Positions 36,500-49,292 of a stretch of 64,000 bases of DNA are shown piece by piece. The stretch lies in assembly GCF_001649575.2 (NCBI RefSeq), contig NC_051430.1, forward strand, positions 20,310,664 through 20,374,663, in the 5' to 3' direction. How positions within the stretch are numbered: the stretch's first letter is position 1; the number at the start of each line of letters is the position of its first letter. The notes under the pieces were generated by a model. It was given only the letters and a program-made list of their open reading frames with translations, was not told where the DNA came from and made no database searches. The position numbers were made by a program, and so were the translations under genes. This DNA is from Kryptolebias marmoratus. Lineage: Eukaryota > Chordata > Actinopteri > Cyprinodontiformes > Rivulidae.

Positions 36500-36655
36500 A
36501 GGAACTTTGGTTGGTGCTGCTACCTCACAGCAAGACAATCCTGGCTTCAAATCTCAGCTGGGGCCATTCTGTGAGGACTGCATGTTCTTCTTGTGCAAAT
36601 ATTTTTTTTTCCTCTGGGTACTCTTGTTTCCTCCCACAAGCCAAAAACCATGAGT
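36500..36655 (+). mobile_element. tRNA-derived SINE-like element
   Basis: The order GCTGCTACCTCACAGCAAGA, then TGGCTTCAAATCTCAGCTGG (B-box-like), then TGTGAGGACTGCATGTTC and TTTCCTCCCACAAGCCAAAA follows a widespread fish tRNA-derived SINE head. A matching tail-like piece (AACCCAGAACAGGGTTAAAG... ending in ATGGATGGATG) lies at 36955-37040, so the two may be one element split by about 300 bp of other DNA. Confidence 0.6.
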
Positions 36656-36954
36656 GCTTTTTTTTTTGCTTAATTTTTAAAGATATATTTGCATAAATGT
36701 TTGAAATGGTAACTGTGTATTGTGTCTTACTGATGGATTATATTTGTATTGTGTAACTGCCTTGGTGGTTTATTAGTAGATTGTTGTTGGTTTTTTTTTT
36801 TGTTAAAACAGCTATTGGGACAACACAGACTACTAATAACATCTCTTAAAAAGAAAATAAAGTATATTATATCATGTTGTATTGTATGTTAGATGAATTT
36901 AATTATTTTAAATTGACCTCAAGTGTTAATGTGGTCATCTGTCCCTATGTTCAG

Positions 36955-37040
36955 GGTGTACACTACTTCTTTTAGGCACCAGCTCCCTACAACCCAGAAC
37001 AGGGTTAAAGACGTGCAGAAAATTAATGTATGGATGGATG
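36955..37040 (+). mobile_element. retroposon 3' tail (GGATGGATG type)
   Basis: The sequence GGCACCAGCTCCCTACAACC followed by a short spacer and ATGTATGGATGGATGAAG is the usual 3' end of fish SINE/LINE pairs. It is probably the tail of the 36500 element. Confidence 0.55.
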
Positions 37041-39587
37041 AAGTATATACATTTCATTATAACACAACTAAAAAGAAATAAAAATAGTCACCAGTCTATC
37101 TTCATTTATTTAAGTTAGCTTAGTCTTGCTCAGTTTAGCTTAGTCTAATTCAGTAGTTTATCTTATCTTCAGGCAAGGAAGTAAAACACCGGGAAACAAC
37201 ATGTATCCAAAGGTAATGAGCTTCATCTATTACAACTCTGTTTTTTTTTTTTTTTTGCTCTTCAGTGAAGCTTCTTTGGTTAAAACTTGTTTATTTCAAG
37301 AACTAGGACACGTTCTACAAAGGGAAGTCTTAGACCACAGAGATTATGAATGATGTGTCACAAAAAAAAAAAACACAACTTGATTTGTTAATTTTTTTTA
37401 CATTTACCTCATCATTTTGTTCCCCTAACCAATCCTGTTGTGAACCACTCTGCTCTGTAAATGACTGCAGAGCTTTAAAGAATTAGAAGTCTGGTCTCAC
37501 TTAAGTTAAACAGATTACATGTGGAATGTGGAACAAAACGGTTTTATGTTAAGTCCTGAAATAACAATATGTTGATTCACTGTTCATTTGTTTATGTTGT
37601 TATACGCACTGATAAAAAAATAAGAGTTAAACAATCACAAAACTAATAAAAAATGTTTGTATTTAGCCCAAAGGAGAAAATAGTCATAGTTTATGACTTT
37701 AAATCAAATTACATACATACATACAGTGTTTTTTTTAAAAAAAAAACATGGTTTAGTGGTTTCAGGGAGAAATTATGTCATTAACCATAAAGTTGCTGAC
37801 AATATAAAACCTAAAGTAACGAACACACACTCATATACACACTTGTAAGCAAGCACAAACACATGCGATGCCCACAGTCCCAGCATCAGTTAAGTGAGTA
37901 TAACTCTACCTCACTGTACCAAGCCCGTAGTTTCAGAAGGGAGTGGTCTACTCCCAACGGGGAGATGTATCCAGGACAGGTCATAAGATCTGCAGTCTGC
38001 AGTGGCCCCCTGGGGACGCACAGAACTGGGGCCACATTGTTCCCCAGCATCATTGTGCTCAGCGGTTTCCCATGGATCAAATGTTACAGACTTCAAACCC
38101 AGAGGTCTCAGCGCCCTCATAGCTGCTTTATGAGCACGATGGGAGACAAAGTCGTTCACACACAGCTTCTCACTGGCCTGAATGAGGCCATGCTGGACGT
38201 GGTCCCAGTGGCTCATCGTCTGGATACGGAGAGGCAGCGTAGGAATGATGGTGACGAGTGCGTGGAGGGGCAGGAAAGGGGATGCTTAAGGAGGAATACA
38301 AGGGGAAAGTCAGTCAACAACAAAACAACCAAAGGAAATCTGTGCATTTAGTGAAAGATGTACAGCTCTGACTCAGAAACAGAAAACAAACTTCATCTGC
38401 CTGTAAATGAGGCAGCATTTCCATTTCATGCTACCAATAAGACCCTGCAAAAAGGAAAAAGATGCCAGCCTCTTTAATAACTGAAATGTTAAATGAAAAA
38501 AGTTTAGGCTTAAATATAGGATATGTAATAAAGTAATGAACATGATGAGGGCTGGATGAGAATCACAACTCTACTATTGATATGGTATGTTCTGTGACAT
38601 TAGCTTTGCAATTCTAAATAAATCATTTAAAAAAAGCTTAGCTTGTTTAGTGATCACTTGTGATAAAATAGTGAAATGTAACGGGAATATTGTTTTTTAA
38701 CATCATGGAAATTAGGTAATCAACCTGAGCTGCCCCTGTCATGTGATAAATATGAGAAAAATGTAATGGCTGCTATCAGTCATCACAAGGAGAAACAAGT
38801 GTCCACCAAAAATAAAGTTTGTGTGACAAGTGCACAGCTGTTCATGTCAGTAAGATAGTGGGTGTCCACAACAGGTGCACTCTCCTCTATAGCTTAATGG
38901 TTTTTGGTAAAGGATTTCCTCATAAGAGTGGCAATAATATGACAGATTCCAACCAGAAAACATAAAAAACAACGTAACAACATTGTTTATTTGCTGTACA
39001 GCGAAGCACTGTGGACTCTTGCACAGAACGAAGTGTACATAAGTCACCCTGTGAAAGGAACAGGGGTACATTTTCACCACATTTCATTTAGGAAGCATCA
39101 GGCTTGTGTTCAAGCTTTTTGTTTCTCCAAACGACCTGAACCCGGTGGTGCCAAGGGGAGGGACCAGAAACCTGACCAGGTTTTTGTTGAAGATGTGTTT
39201 GAGGTTTCTGAAAGATTTTAACATGATAGCCTTCTTTTTTTATCATAAATAACTGGCTGATAAAGCCCAGCTCCACAACAGATTCAAGCAACAATAGTAC
39301 AAACAGGAGAAGACAGCCGCACGACGAAAAGATGGCCAACATCTGAAATGATCAAAGCTTATTTTTAATAAATCCAAACAGCCTTTTAGCTTAATACGTT
39401 TGTTGCAATATAATCAGAACCATTTATATGATATTTTATGTAAATCAGTAACTTCCTTTGACTCAAAAACACGTGCAGTTTTGTCCGTAGTTATTTGCTG
39501 TTTTCAATATACAAGTTAAAATGATCACTAATGTCATGACTGTTTTTTGATCAACTGTGAAAAATTTAGGTTAAAAACAAAATCACT

Positions 39588-39602
39588 ATCCCCCCCTGCT
39601 GG
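39588..39602 (-). promoter_or_regulatory. weak CTCF-like motif
   Basis: The minus strand reads CCAGCAGGGGGGGAT. The first half fits the CTCF core, but the position that is normally C is G. Low confidence. Confidence 0.2.
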
Positions 39603-40141
39603 CAAAAACTTTAATGAAAAAAAAAAAGATTGCATTTACAATCACGTGTTTTTACAATTTACCTCACTGACTTCTTGATAACAAAAATGTCATTATTCAT
39701 AACCTAGTATGTGTTTCTATGCAAGTAGAGAGTAAACATAGAACAGGGTGAATTTGGATGATTCACAAAGTAGAGAACTGATCTCTTTCAGACGAGTTCA
39801 TTAATAAAAACAATAAGAGCACAAGGACATATCCTGTGGACTTGAGTGGTCATGCACCTAATTTCTTTAATCTATTTAAGGAGAGTGGATACGGTGAGAC
39901 TGCATGTGACAGATGGCTTCACTAAGCACCTGTCAATGGGTTTTATCTGGGCTGTGACTGTTCGAATCAGGCCAATCAGCCTCGCAAAGCTGCAAGAAGA
40001 CAGGAGCAAATCAGCAGAGAAACACAGAAGATTGATGTGTTGGAGACATTAAAGCCAAAAGAGCAAAATAAGACAGCAGCTATAGATCATTCCTCCTGAG
40101 CAGAATTTATGTGGACATAGGCGTTAAACTTAAACAGCTTC

Positions 40142-40402
40142 ATGGAGGACATGGAGCTAATGGACAACTTTCTGGAGGACTGGCCAGAATTTCTGGACAT
40201 TTTTGGGTCAGTTTGGATGGATGTTCTGGGTCTACCCAGAGCAGCTGATGACTGGACTCTTTGTCTAAACCTGGTCGAGCATCTGTACCTGGATCTGTGC
40301 ACTCATATGGAGTTTTTGCTGGAGCACCCTGCAGTGTGCTTTAACATTCTGGGCCCACTGTATGCTGACGACCCATATTTGTGGCTTTTCCTTCACAACT
40401 GA
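40142..40402 (+). other. unassigned 86-codon open frame
   Basis: The frame starts MEDMELMDNFLEDWPEFLDI and ends in a TGA. It is acidic and rich in Leu, Trp and aromatic residues. It has no family I recognise, no clear splice context and no CpG promoter. It could be a decayed element or chance; I do not call it a gene. Confidence 0.15.
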
Positions 40403-40803
40403 AATGCACTGAAGATGTTTGTTTACCCTTGGTTCTTACTTTTCTGCCCTTTTAAACTATGCTGGCTCAAAAGCATTTTGACTATAAACTCTCCAAAACA
40501 AAATGATCATATGAATGCCTATAGATATCTTTAAGGATTTATTGTGGAAATTAGTTTGTTTTTTCATGGTAACATTTTGTATTGACATACACTTTTACAC
40601 GGTAAAGTAATGTTTTAATTAAATGTATTGTATGTTAACTTGACAAAGTCAAGGTACTGGAACTGGAACTTCAAGGACAGAATACTGATGAGATGAATAT
40701 CAAGTGATTTATTTTGAAAATCTGATCAGTAATGACAAGTACCTAAAAACACAATCTTTTTTCCAAGAATGAATTTGCATCTAACTATGAATTCAATGTC
40801 TGC

Positions 40804-40824
40804 GTGTGTGTGTGTGTGTGTGTG
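40804..40824. repeat. GT dinucleotide microsatellite
   Basis: A (GT)n run in intergenic DNA, about ten repeats. Confidence 0.95.
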
Positions 40825-41399
40825 CGACTGCAGCAGAAAGGAAACAGTATTTTGTGACATATTTTGCTGCAATAAAGCTTCATGACATATCTGCATAAAG
40901 GTTGCACCACCAAGTCTGAGGGTCATTTTATCGTATAATATCATATTGTGCTATAAAAAGTCACTCTCATTTTATCTGCTCGCCCAAAAGAACAAAACAG
41001 AAAAAAAGCATTTATTGACTTTTTTTCACGTCTCATTTAACAACTTGTGAGGTCTGCTGCTTTTTTCCCCCTCAAATCTCAAATTGCAGTTCATTTGTGC
41101 TCTGTCTCCTCAGAATTTCCATCTGTTTATTTATTATTTTGACCTAGACAAAATTTGCAACATAGGCTTCAGGACTGCATCCATTTCAGAGAGACTTTTA
41201 TTTATCTTTTTATTACTTTTGGTGAAACTTCAGTCTCTTTTTTACTTGATTTTATTTGGCTGCCTAATAGGTTCCCACTCATATGAGGTGTTCCCTTTAA
41301 CCCTATCAGTTCTTATAAACTAAACAGAAATAACTTTAAAGATAAATCAAGTTTGTAAAGGCTGCAATTCGGCAAGTATCAATCCTGCTTCGTACAGAA

Positions 41400-41581
41400 G
41401 GCCGCCTACAATACCCACAATTCCTCTGCCTGCTAGCAGGAATACGTGCTGCGAACGTTTGCTACGTAATGGTTACGTAAAGTTGTAACGGTTGCGTAGC
41501 GTACCTCAGAACTAAAAGTTACTGTAAAATCGGAGAGTGCAGCTGTTAACCAGCTTCAGCCTGCGAGATAAGTCGTCAAAG
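41400..41581 (+). promoter_or_regulatory. lmbrd2: lmbrd2 promoter and non-coding first exon
   Basis: A local rise in CpG at 41430-41580 contrasts with the AT-rich DNA around it. A good donor follows position 41581 (AAAG|GTAAGAT). The next exon starts at 42259 after TCTTCCAG and carries the lmbrd2 ATG at 42308. No TATA box is evident. The transcription start is not fixed. Confidence 0.55.
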
Positions 41582-42307
41582 GTAAGATATAGTTTCCTTC
41601 CACTTATTAAATTCAAAATGTCCTTAGATATTCTTAATGTTCGAGACTAGTTTTGTTTTTAAAAGTCAAACCTCAGCTCAACACAGAGAGTAAACAGTCT
41701 ACCAGCACCGTACCTGTTATGCTAGTAGACTTCCGGAGTTGGATTCGATAGTAAAAATGAAAGTGTTCTGAAAAAAAGCAGAACTTCTGAACACATAGAC
41801 GACACCACCAGCAGCAATAACAATAATATAGACTTCTGTGTCTGACATAAATCTAGTTCCAGTGCATATCCTTGTATTTTAGCTAATTTAAGCCTTTTGT
41901 TTACCTTACAAATACAATAAAAACACGTGTTTGTTATGTCTTATACTATATTCCATGTGCTTATCTCACAAGGCTTTTTGATGATGACTGACTTACACCA
42001 AGTCAACCATAGCCAGCAGTTATGTTGTGGTATTTGTATTTGATTCATGTGTATATATAGTATTAAGTACTTTCTTTGCATGGTCTGTGTGCATTTATCA
42101 TTTATTCATTATATTATCAAATGATAAATCCATTCATTCTTTCAATTACTTTTCTGTGGTTTTGATTATTCTCGACCTGAGTGATCAGGTCAGGCTGTTT
42201 TATGTCCTGCTCATCTTAATCCTGCTATAATGAGCTCCTCTGTGTTTTTCTCTTCCAGGGTGGTTGCCGTCATGACCTCCTGACATCAGATCTGATCGCT
42301 TCCCGCC

Positions 42308-45300
42308 ATGAGCGCTGCTGCGTTGTCCGTGGTGGTGGTGGTTGTTTTCTTCCTGGCCCTGTACCTCCTCCAACGCTATGGGGATTTGCTGAAGCAGCAG
42401 CGGATGGTCCTGTTGGGGACGCTTCTGTCCTGGTACCTCTGCTTCCTCATTGTCTTCATCCTGCCCCTTGATGTCAGCACAGTATGTGATATCAAGCTCC
42501 TTATTATTGTCGTGACGTTTCACTGAGTGTGTTTCTCCGATGGTGTTAACTTTGCTCTTTCCTTAGACCGTTTACAACCAGTGCATTCATGACAGCTCAA
42601 ACCACACGACTTCTTTTTCTCAAAATGGACAGTTTAATCAGCCCGGAACCAATTCGTCATCTCACTCACCACTGAGGTAAATAAGAATGCGTGTATTAGT
42701 TATAATTTAAAGGTTGCCTTCTTCTTATATGTTCAACTTCTTCTCCAGTTCCATCTAAAATGATGCTTACTCAATTGTTATTTGGCATAATGGGCCATAA
42801 TCAAATTTTTATGGCTCCAAATTACAGCATTCAAAGCAAAGCTGTGAAAGATATGGCTTTCATTTAAAGAGTGTGTTCTTGCTTAGCTGTGTTTAAAGTT
42901 GTGATGGTACAAGTCATATGACGTGAGAACAAACTGCATTTATTACTGTGATTGCATAACACTGTACAAATGATAAATCAAGGATTTAAAGCTGCTGCGA
43001 GCTTTTTGTGTATGTGTGTCCACAGTGTAACAAAGGCGTGTGAAAAGCCCTGGAGTTATGTTCCAGACGGTGTCCTGCCGGTGTTTTGGAGAGTGGTTTA
43101 CTGGACTTCCCAGTTTCTCACATGGTCAGGACCTTACACGCCACCGGCTCATGAACGCACCTTGACCTACAAGCTTTTACTTTAGCCGCGATATGTCAAA
43201 CTTTTAGCGAAAAAGAAAGTTGCGTTGCGCTGCGTTGACTCCTCTCTCCTCTGTGTGTGAACGTTCAGGCTGCTGTTGCCGTTCATGCAGTCGTACGCGC
43301 AGTCGGGAGCTTTCTCCAGGGTTGGAAAGATCAAAACTGCCCTCATTGAAAATGCCATTTATTACGGCACCTACCTCCTCATCTTCATCTCCCTGCTGAT
43401 CTACGTGGCTGCTCACCCAAAGTGGAAACTCAGATGGTATGCAAAAATATCAAAATCCTAAAAAAAATACAGAACAAATCGTTACCTGCTGTGCATGTAG
43501 TTGTGTTTTCTGAGCTGTAATTGTGCCAGTGTGTTGATTACCTTTTTAAAACTCACACAGGCCAGAGATCCAGACCATCGGTATCGCAGCTGCCAATACC
43601 TGGGGGCTGTTCCTTTTGGTGCTGTTGCTCGGGTACGGCCTGGTGGAGATCCCGCGTTCTTATTGGCTCTCGTCTTCCCATGATTTCTTGCTGGCCAAGG
43701 CCTACTTTAAAATCGCAAAACTGGCTACTGAGAAGGCAACGGCGGAGGAGAACCTCGCAGATGTTATGGAGGTGGGAGCTTCCAAACGGCTTCGTATTCT
43801 GCAGAAAATACCTGCCATAAAACGCATAAAACAGGGAATGCGTGTACAAATGATTGCATTACCCACATTTTGGCTTTTTAGTTTTTTGTTTTAAACCAAA
43901 ATGTCTCCCTTTATTAGGAAGTTGCAGAAGTCCACGAGTCAGTCAGGTTCAACCATATTTTCAGGAAACATGTAGACACCATTTTGACGAAGGTGAGAAA
44001 TACACAAAAGACATTTGTTACCAGAACATACTAGTATTTTTTTTTTTTACCTTTACTTTCCATCTCCATCTCACAGTGCATGGTACAGCTCCTCATTTGA
44101 ATGCCGTCTTGTTTCAGTGTCCCATCAAGTACCAGGAAGAGATGGGGAGAAACGTGGAAAGCTCTCGTCGTGAATACGTTTCACTTCCCACTAAAAATGG
44201 TTTAATTAAACTTCATAAAAAAGTAATGATTTGTTTCACAAGTTTTTTTTTTTTTAAAGAAACATAAACACTTGTGGTCATGTAAGGAACACATGTGTTT
44301 GTGTTTGTTTTAGGTCATCTCTGCAGTGCAGAGACACAGTCAGACTCAGGTTCAGTGGTCCATCCTGTTAGATCAGGCCTTTCATCTAGAAGACGTAGCA
44401 AAAAGCCGGAGCAGCCCAGTCCGAATCTTCACCCACAGCTTCCCTTTGGCCCACCGCGACTGGATCAGGAGGTTCATCTACACCCCGACTGTAGGTGAGT
44501 TCAGTCCACTGGAAGACTTCCTGTCTTTTAGTTTTTGTAAAAAAAAGGTTAATACTTTAAAAAAGATGTATGAAACCTCACAAGTTGCACCCTATGTAGT
44601 ATAGTTTGGATGAAAATGATTATGAATCCAGCTTTAATGTTTCACCGGTGTGTGTGTTTGTGTGTGTGTCCCGCTCAGAGTGGTACTGGGAGTGTGTGCT
44701 CCGACAGGCGTTCTGCAGGCTGCTGTCGGTGCTTCTGGCTCTCCTCTCTGCTGCAGTCGTCTGGTCCGAATGCACCTTCTTCAGCACACATCCTGCCCTC
44801 TCGCTGTTCGCCGTCTTTGTTCAGAAAGCTGAGCAGCATCACAATTACATTTGTATTGAGGTAAGTATATATTTTTAAATAATATTTCCATCTATAAACA
44901 ATCCCTTGCACAGTAATCATTTTGCCACCTGTCTTTTTTTTTCCCACCTTCTTTTTGTTTTTTGTTTTTTTCTCCACTAGATGGTGTGCTTTATTGGCAT
45001 CCTCTTCATGTGTGTGTGCGTGTACTCCACAGTGTTCAGGATACGATTCTTTAACTACTATCACCTGGTGCCACATCACCAGACCGACGCTTACAGCCTG
45101 CAGTTCAGCGGCATGTACGTCCGTCACGCAGACAGCAGGAAAGATTTCACATGATGAAATGAGAACATTGATTGAAAATGCAGTGCCACTTTAATCATTT
45201 AAAACATTAGTTTTAGTTTGAGAATTATTTTGTGCAAAGTGATTATTTTAAGTTTTACATCCTATTGGGTTTGTGAGGTTTATATAAACGTAATCTTACG

Positions 45301-47722
45301 GTAAATAAAAAATCAGAAGAGCAAGCAGATTTGGTATCGGTTTCCTCACGTTGCGTTCCTTTTCTTTATTTTTTTCACTCAGGCTGTTTTGTCGTCTGAC
45401 TCCTCCTTTGTGTCTCAACTTCCTTGGCCTGATCCATATGGACTCTGCCTTCTCACACCGAGACAGAATCCAAACAACATACACCTCTGTGGGTTCACAC
45501 ACACGACAGTACATACTAAGATAAGATAAGAACTTTATTGATCCTACAGGAAATTGTTGTGCCAGGGTTTCAATACAAAGAAACATGCTCAAAGAATCAC
45601 ACCAGAGGACTCCTTTAAAGAATATTTTGTAAAAATCTGTTTCTTTGTGTTAAACCCAATCATGCTTATAGAGTTTCTGGTGTCGTTCTCTTGTCAGATT
45701 ATGGGCTCCATGCGTCTGCTGCCCCTCATATCTGATGGGTTCTACATCTACTACCCCATGCTGGTGCTGCTGCTCTGCATTGCCACGTTTTACAAGTAAA
45801 CTGACAGTCATTGACAATTAAAACAGTATTTACTGCAAAGACTAAATTCAGCTGTAGCTCTGTCTCTATTAACCTATGATTTTTTTTTAGTACGAGCTGT
45901 ATCAGTATAGGTGTGTACATCATGTCTGACAAAAACATGACGAAACGATGACCATGATAGAATTTGTGGAATGTTTAATTGTTATAAAATATGTACCATC
46001 ATCATTATCTAGTTTAAAGCTTCTAAAAAGCAACATCTGAGTTCAGTTTTGAAACCCTGACTTATCAGGGCTGTCATACTTAAAGTATTGTATAATATTA
46101 ATGAGAAATAAGCAGAAAATACCACGTTGTTTTATTTGTTTTTACATAATTAAGTGAGAAAACGCTTAATTATGTGCTTTTTTCCAGCTAGAAATGCACA
46201 CCTTTGTGGTGCTGACAGAATTTCTTACATTGGTTGAAATTTCCTTTTCACTGCACATTAGAACTGTAAATTTTCTTTTTGCAGTAGTTTGTAAATTATG
46301 TGTCTCTGCGTGAACGTGTAGTCTGGGCTCGCGCTGTTTGAACCTCCTGGGCTTCCATCAGTACATTACCGATGACGACTTGACCTCCGACCTGGTGAAC
46401 GAAGGGAAAGAACTCATCAGAAGAGGTAAGTTTAGTCGAAGTTAATTAACTCGCTGTTTCCACAAAATTAGGAGCTCGTATTTTTTCACATTTCTTTCTC
46501 AGAGGAGCTATATTTGATTGACCTCAGCATGAAAATTGGCAGAAATATTGTAAACTTGACTGAATATTTTTATTTTCTTATTTGTAATAGATTTGGAATA
46601 CCATTAAGAATTTACTAAAATTAATTTTAAAAAAGCAAAGGCAAGTTTTTAGTTAATTAATAATCTCTATACTGCAAGATCATTCACCATCTTAGTCTTT
46701 ATATCTTGTGCCTCACTATACAATGATAATAATAAAAAAAACTTTATTCAATTTATTTTCCTCTTTCAGTGTCTTATTAAGCTTATATTACATGTACTAA
46801 AGGAATGCAAATTTCAGAGGTTAAACTGAAATCTACCACCAAGTATTTATTTGTGGTTCAAGTGTTTTTCCTGTTTATTTGTCTACATTTATGTGAAATG
46901 CATTTATAACATGTCTGCTTAGGGCCTAGTTTGACTCGAATGTTTTTGACCGATCAGCAGACTTATCAGCCTAAAGGGGACCATTAAAAAGGCAGGAGTT
47001 GAAAGTGGAATGTCATACAGTGATGAAATGTGTTTTAATGTTAATGTGTTTGTACTTAGATACTTTTAACTGTGTGCTGGTCAATCTGCTCTTTTGTAGA
47101 AAGAAGAAAAAGACAGAGAGCAGAGGACGGAGAAAATCGAAGATGGGTTAGAAGTTTCTTTCGGGACAAACTCAGTGTTTTGGCTCATTTTTTCCTTGTG
47201 TCTGTGAAGTGTGTGTGTGATATTTTTGTTTCCCCTCGTCAGGCCTGGAGGGAGCGGTATGCAGTCCAGGCCGCCTTGGGACGGACCAAAGCTGGTTATA
47301 CTGAGCTGAAGGATGATCAGAACAACTCTGTGCCCGAGAGCAACACAAACGGTTTGAATATTTTTTTAAAATACTGCCACATTTACACAAAGTGTTTAAG
47401 TGTGTTCGGCATTAGCTTTCATTGGGAAGTCTCTGAACTCACAGGGTTTTTTTTTTTTGTTTGTCTATAATCGTCTCTGTGATTACAGTGACCAGAGAAG
47501 ATGGAAGTGAAGAAGAACAGCACTCAGATTTACTGCAGGACAACTTCAGTGATGAAGGTTTATCGAACAGAAGGTGTGATCTTCATTAAACACACAACTA
47601 AAATACTCAGCAGTCTTTCCCAGTTTTTGACTTTGTGTCTCTGTGTTTGACTCCACAGATCCAATGGTGGACGTTACCTGTCTCTATCCTCCTCCCTAAA
47701 AGGCATCTTTGATGATGTTTGA
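42308..47722 (+). CDS. lmbrd2: lmbrd2, LMBR1 domain-containing membrane protein 2, complete, 17 coding exons
   Basis: This multipass protein of the LMBR1/LIMR family, with about nine predicted membrane segments, has been linked in mammals to beta2-adrenergic receptor signalling. Coding exons: 42308-42481, 42567-42676, 43026-43124, 43269-43436, 43561-43771, 43918-43992, 44118-44222, 44314-44494, 44679-44860, 44981-45114, 45383-45488, 45698-45795, 46322-46425, 47100-47146, 47243-47351, 47489-47573 and 47659-47722. The total is 2,052 nt, or 683 aa (human 695). Matches to LMBRD2 include the N-terminus [131 protein letters not shown] and the end IFDDV. The first part is membrane-embedded; the last four exons encode a hydrophilic cytosolic tail. 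Splice phases agree at all junctions. The 5' UTR is split by the 41582-42258 intron. Confidence 0.96.
45518..45564 (-). mobile_element. fish retroposon end in lmbrd2 intron
   Basis: AAGATAAGATAAGAACTTTA followed by TTGATCC and GAAATTGTTGTGCCA is a recurrent teleost interspersed-repeat terminus. It lies only 30 bp past the donor of lmbrd2 exon 45383-45488. Confidence 0.6.
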
Positions 47723-49139
47723 TAGACTGAGAATGTGGGGAAAAAAACAAAACCAAAGGCCAATGACTATTCAAAAAAGATAAATTATTAAGATTTTTTA
47801 TTTTCTTAAGAAAGTTTGACAGCAATAAATTATCAATCAGGGAAGCACAAACCAAAACCATTTCATATATTTGATACACGTCTACTTCTTGCATTAGAGG
47901 AAAGTGAAAACATTACTGTTAAAAGGTTTTTAAATAACTGGTTACTGTTATTAGATTACAGTTCTAAAGCAGTAATCATTTTGTGGCTTCTGATTTGCTG
48001 ATTTTATTTTGATTTTTTTTAAGATAGCTTCAAACTGTTTTGCTTACAGGTTTTTTTTTAATGAAAAGATTGAAAGATTGCACTGTAGACAGTATATACA
48101 TTTATTAGCATCTTTTTAAAGTGCTGTTTATACTTGTTTTAAAAATCAAAAGCCTTTTGAGGCTGGTTCAATACATTCAAGACAGTTTTAAAACCCTTAA
48201 CTTGTTTTATGTTGAGGATTTTTATTTTTAGACTATGTGTGCTAAATTTTTCTAAATGGAATATCATAAATTATTGTTTTCTTCATGATGATGTGTTTTA
48301 TAACATATACAATTATTTAATCCATTTACTGCATCCCCTGTTTAATACTAAATCATGTCAGATGTGAAGCTGTATTCATTTTACTTCCAAAAACATATTT
48401 ATTGTACTTTATAAATCACAGAAATAATCACATAAAAGATACAAACCTCTTATTAAAAGAATCAGCTGAAACGTAAAAGATTTTCTCACTTTTCATATTT
48501 GTGTATATGTTCAGGTGTCATTTAGCTCTCTGTATTGAATAAATATAAAAATATATAGATTATTTTTTGTAGTATTTATAGATTGACTGAAAACTGCTAT
48601 ACTGCTACGAACATTGACACTGTTTACAATACAAGAATGCCAAATAGCAGCTAGATCAATATAAAAGAAGGATTAGCCACTTATTTTTATTTTGTTAAAA
48701 TTGATTTTAGGGCATTAAAATTCCAGTTCAAGTGCTGTTAGCCGTGCTGCTTTCCCTTGCTTCTGTAAAATACACTATTCCGCAATTTGTAGTTCATAAA
48801 TTATAAATTGGACAATTAAAAACAAAGTGCACTACCATCGTTTCTTTATTGTTACATTGACTCTATATCAAATTTATATATGTTGTATGAATCAAGAATA
48901 AAAACGGAGCTTGTACTTTTTATGTGTGAAGTGACATTCAGGCCAAATGTTAATTTTCGTACACCACGCAAATGCGTCGCCAGTTTGTCCAAGACACTCA
49001 AGTGTGGTCCTTTTTTATATGCCGGCGCATGACTCTGAGTCTGAGCGTAGCATCTTATGTGTGATGTTGACAGACTCCGCCTACTCAGCTCGACGTTACG
49101 TGAGTCGGTAAAGAAATCGCGTTAACCCACTACTCCTCA
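47723..49139 (+). other. lmbrd2 3' UTR and lmbrd2-golm1 intergenic DNA
   Basis: AT-rich and without a gene. The first AATAAA is at 47824-47829, about 100 bp past the stop; others are near 48537 and 48898, so short and long 3' UTRs are both possible. Composition changes sharply to CpG-containing DNA at about 48960-49150, where the golm1 promoter begins. Confidence 0.6.
47824..47829 (+). terminator. lmbrd2: candidate lmbrd2 polyadenylation signal
   Basis: Canonical AATAAA 102 bp after the stop codon. Downstream alternatives exist, so use of this one is not certain. Confidence 0.45.
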
Positions 49140-49292
49140 GCGACTAGTCTGGTTGTATGGCTGCAATGGAAACTAGCTAGCTTGCAGTCGGGTTGTTTAT
49201 TTTGTGAGAAATACGGCCTTTTTTTACATTTCACTTGTTTTTCCATACACCTGACCACACAGTCGATTCATTTTTTGTCTCGTTCTCATCGG
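48960..49292 (+). promoter_or_regulatory. golm1: golm1 promoter and non-coding first exon
   Basis: A CpG-containing stretch in an AT-rich setting ends with a likely first-exon donor after 49292 (CATCGG|GTAAGC). The next exon starts at 50182 and carries the ATG six bases in. The start site is not fixed. Confidence 0.5.

Larger units (their letters stand above)
32833..41519. other. slc1a3 upstream / intergenic region, repeat-rich, no supported gene
   Basis: This region separates the slc1a3 start codon from lmbrd2. The slc1a3 coding exon seems to extend upstream to an acceptor near 32969, and further 5' UTR exons must lie in this region; I cannot place them. It holds a MITE-like fragment (35273-35680), a tRNA-derived SINE-like element (36500-36655, with a tail-like piece at 36955-37040), a GC-rich patch (37863-38300), a lone 86-codon open frame (40142-40402) and a GT microsatellite. 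Human ranbp3l and nadk2 lie between these genes on 5p13, but I find no remnant of either. Confidence 0.6.

Noticed and set aside
40087..40402. Overlapping open frames of 86 codons (plus) and 71 codons (minus) as a possible small gene.
   Set aside because: No known family, no promoter or splice signals that decide a gene, and neither strand is clearly favoured. Listed only as an unassigned frame.
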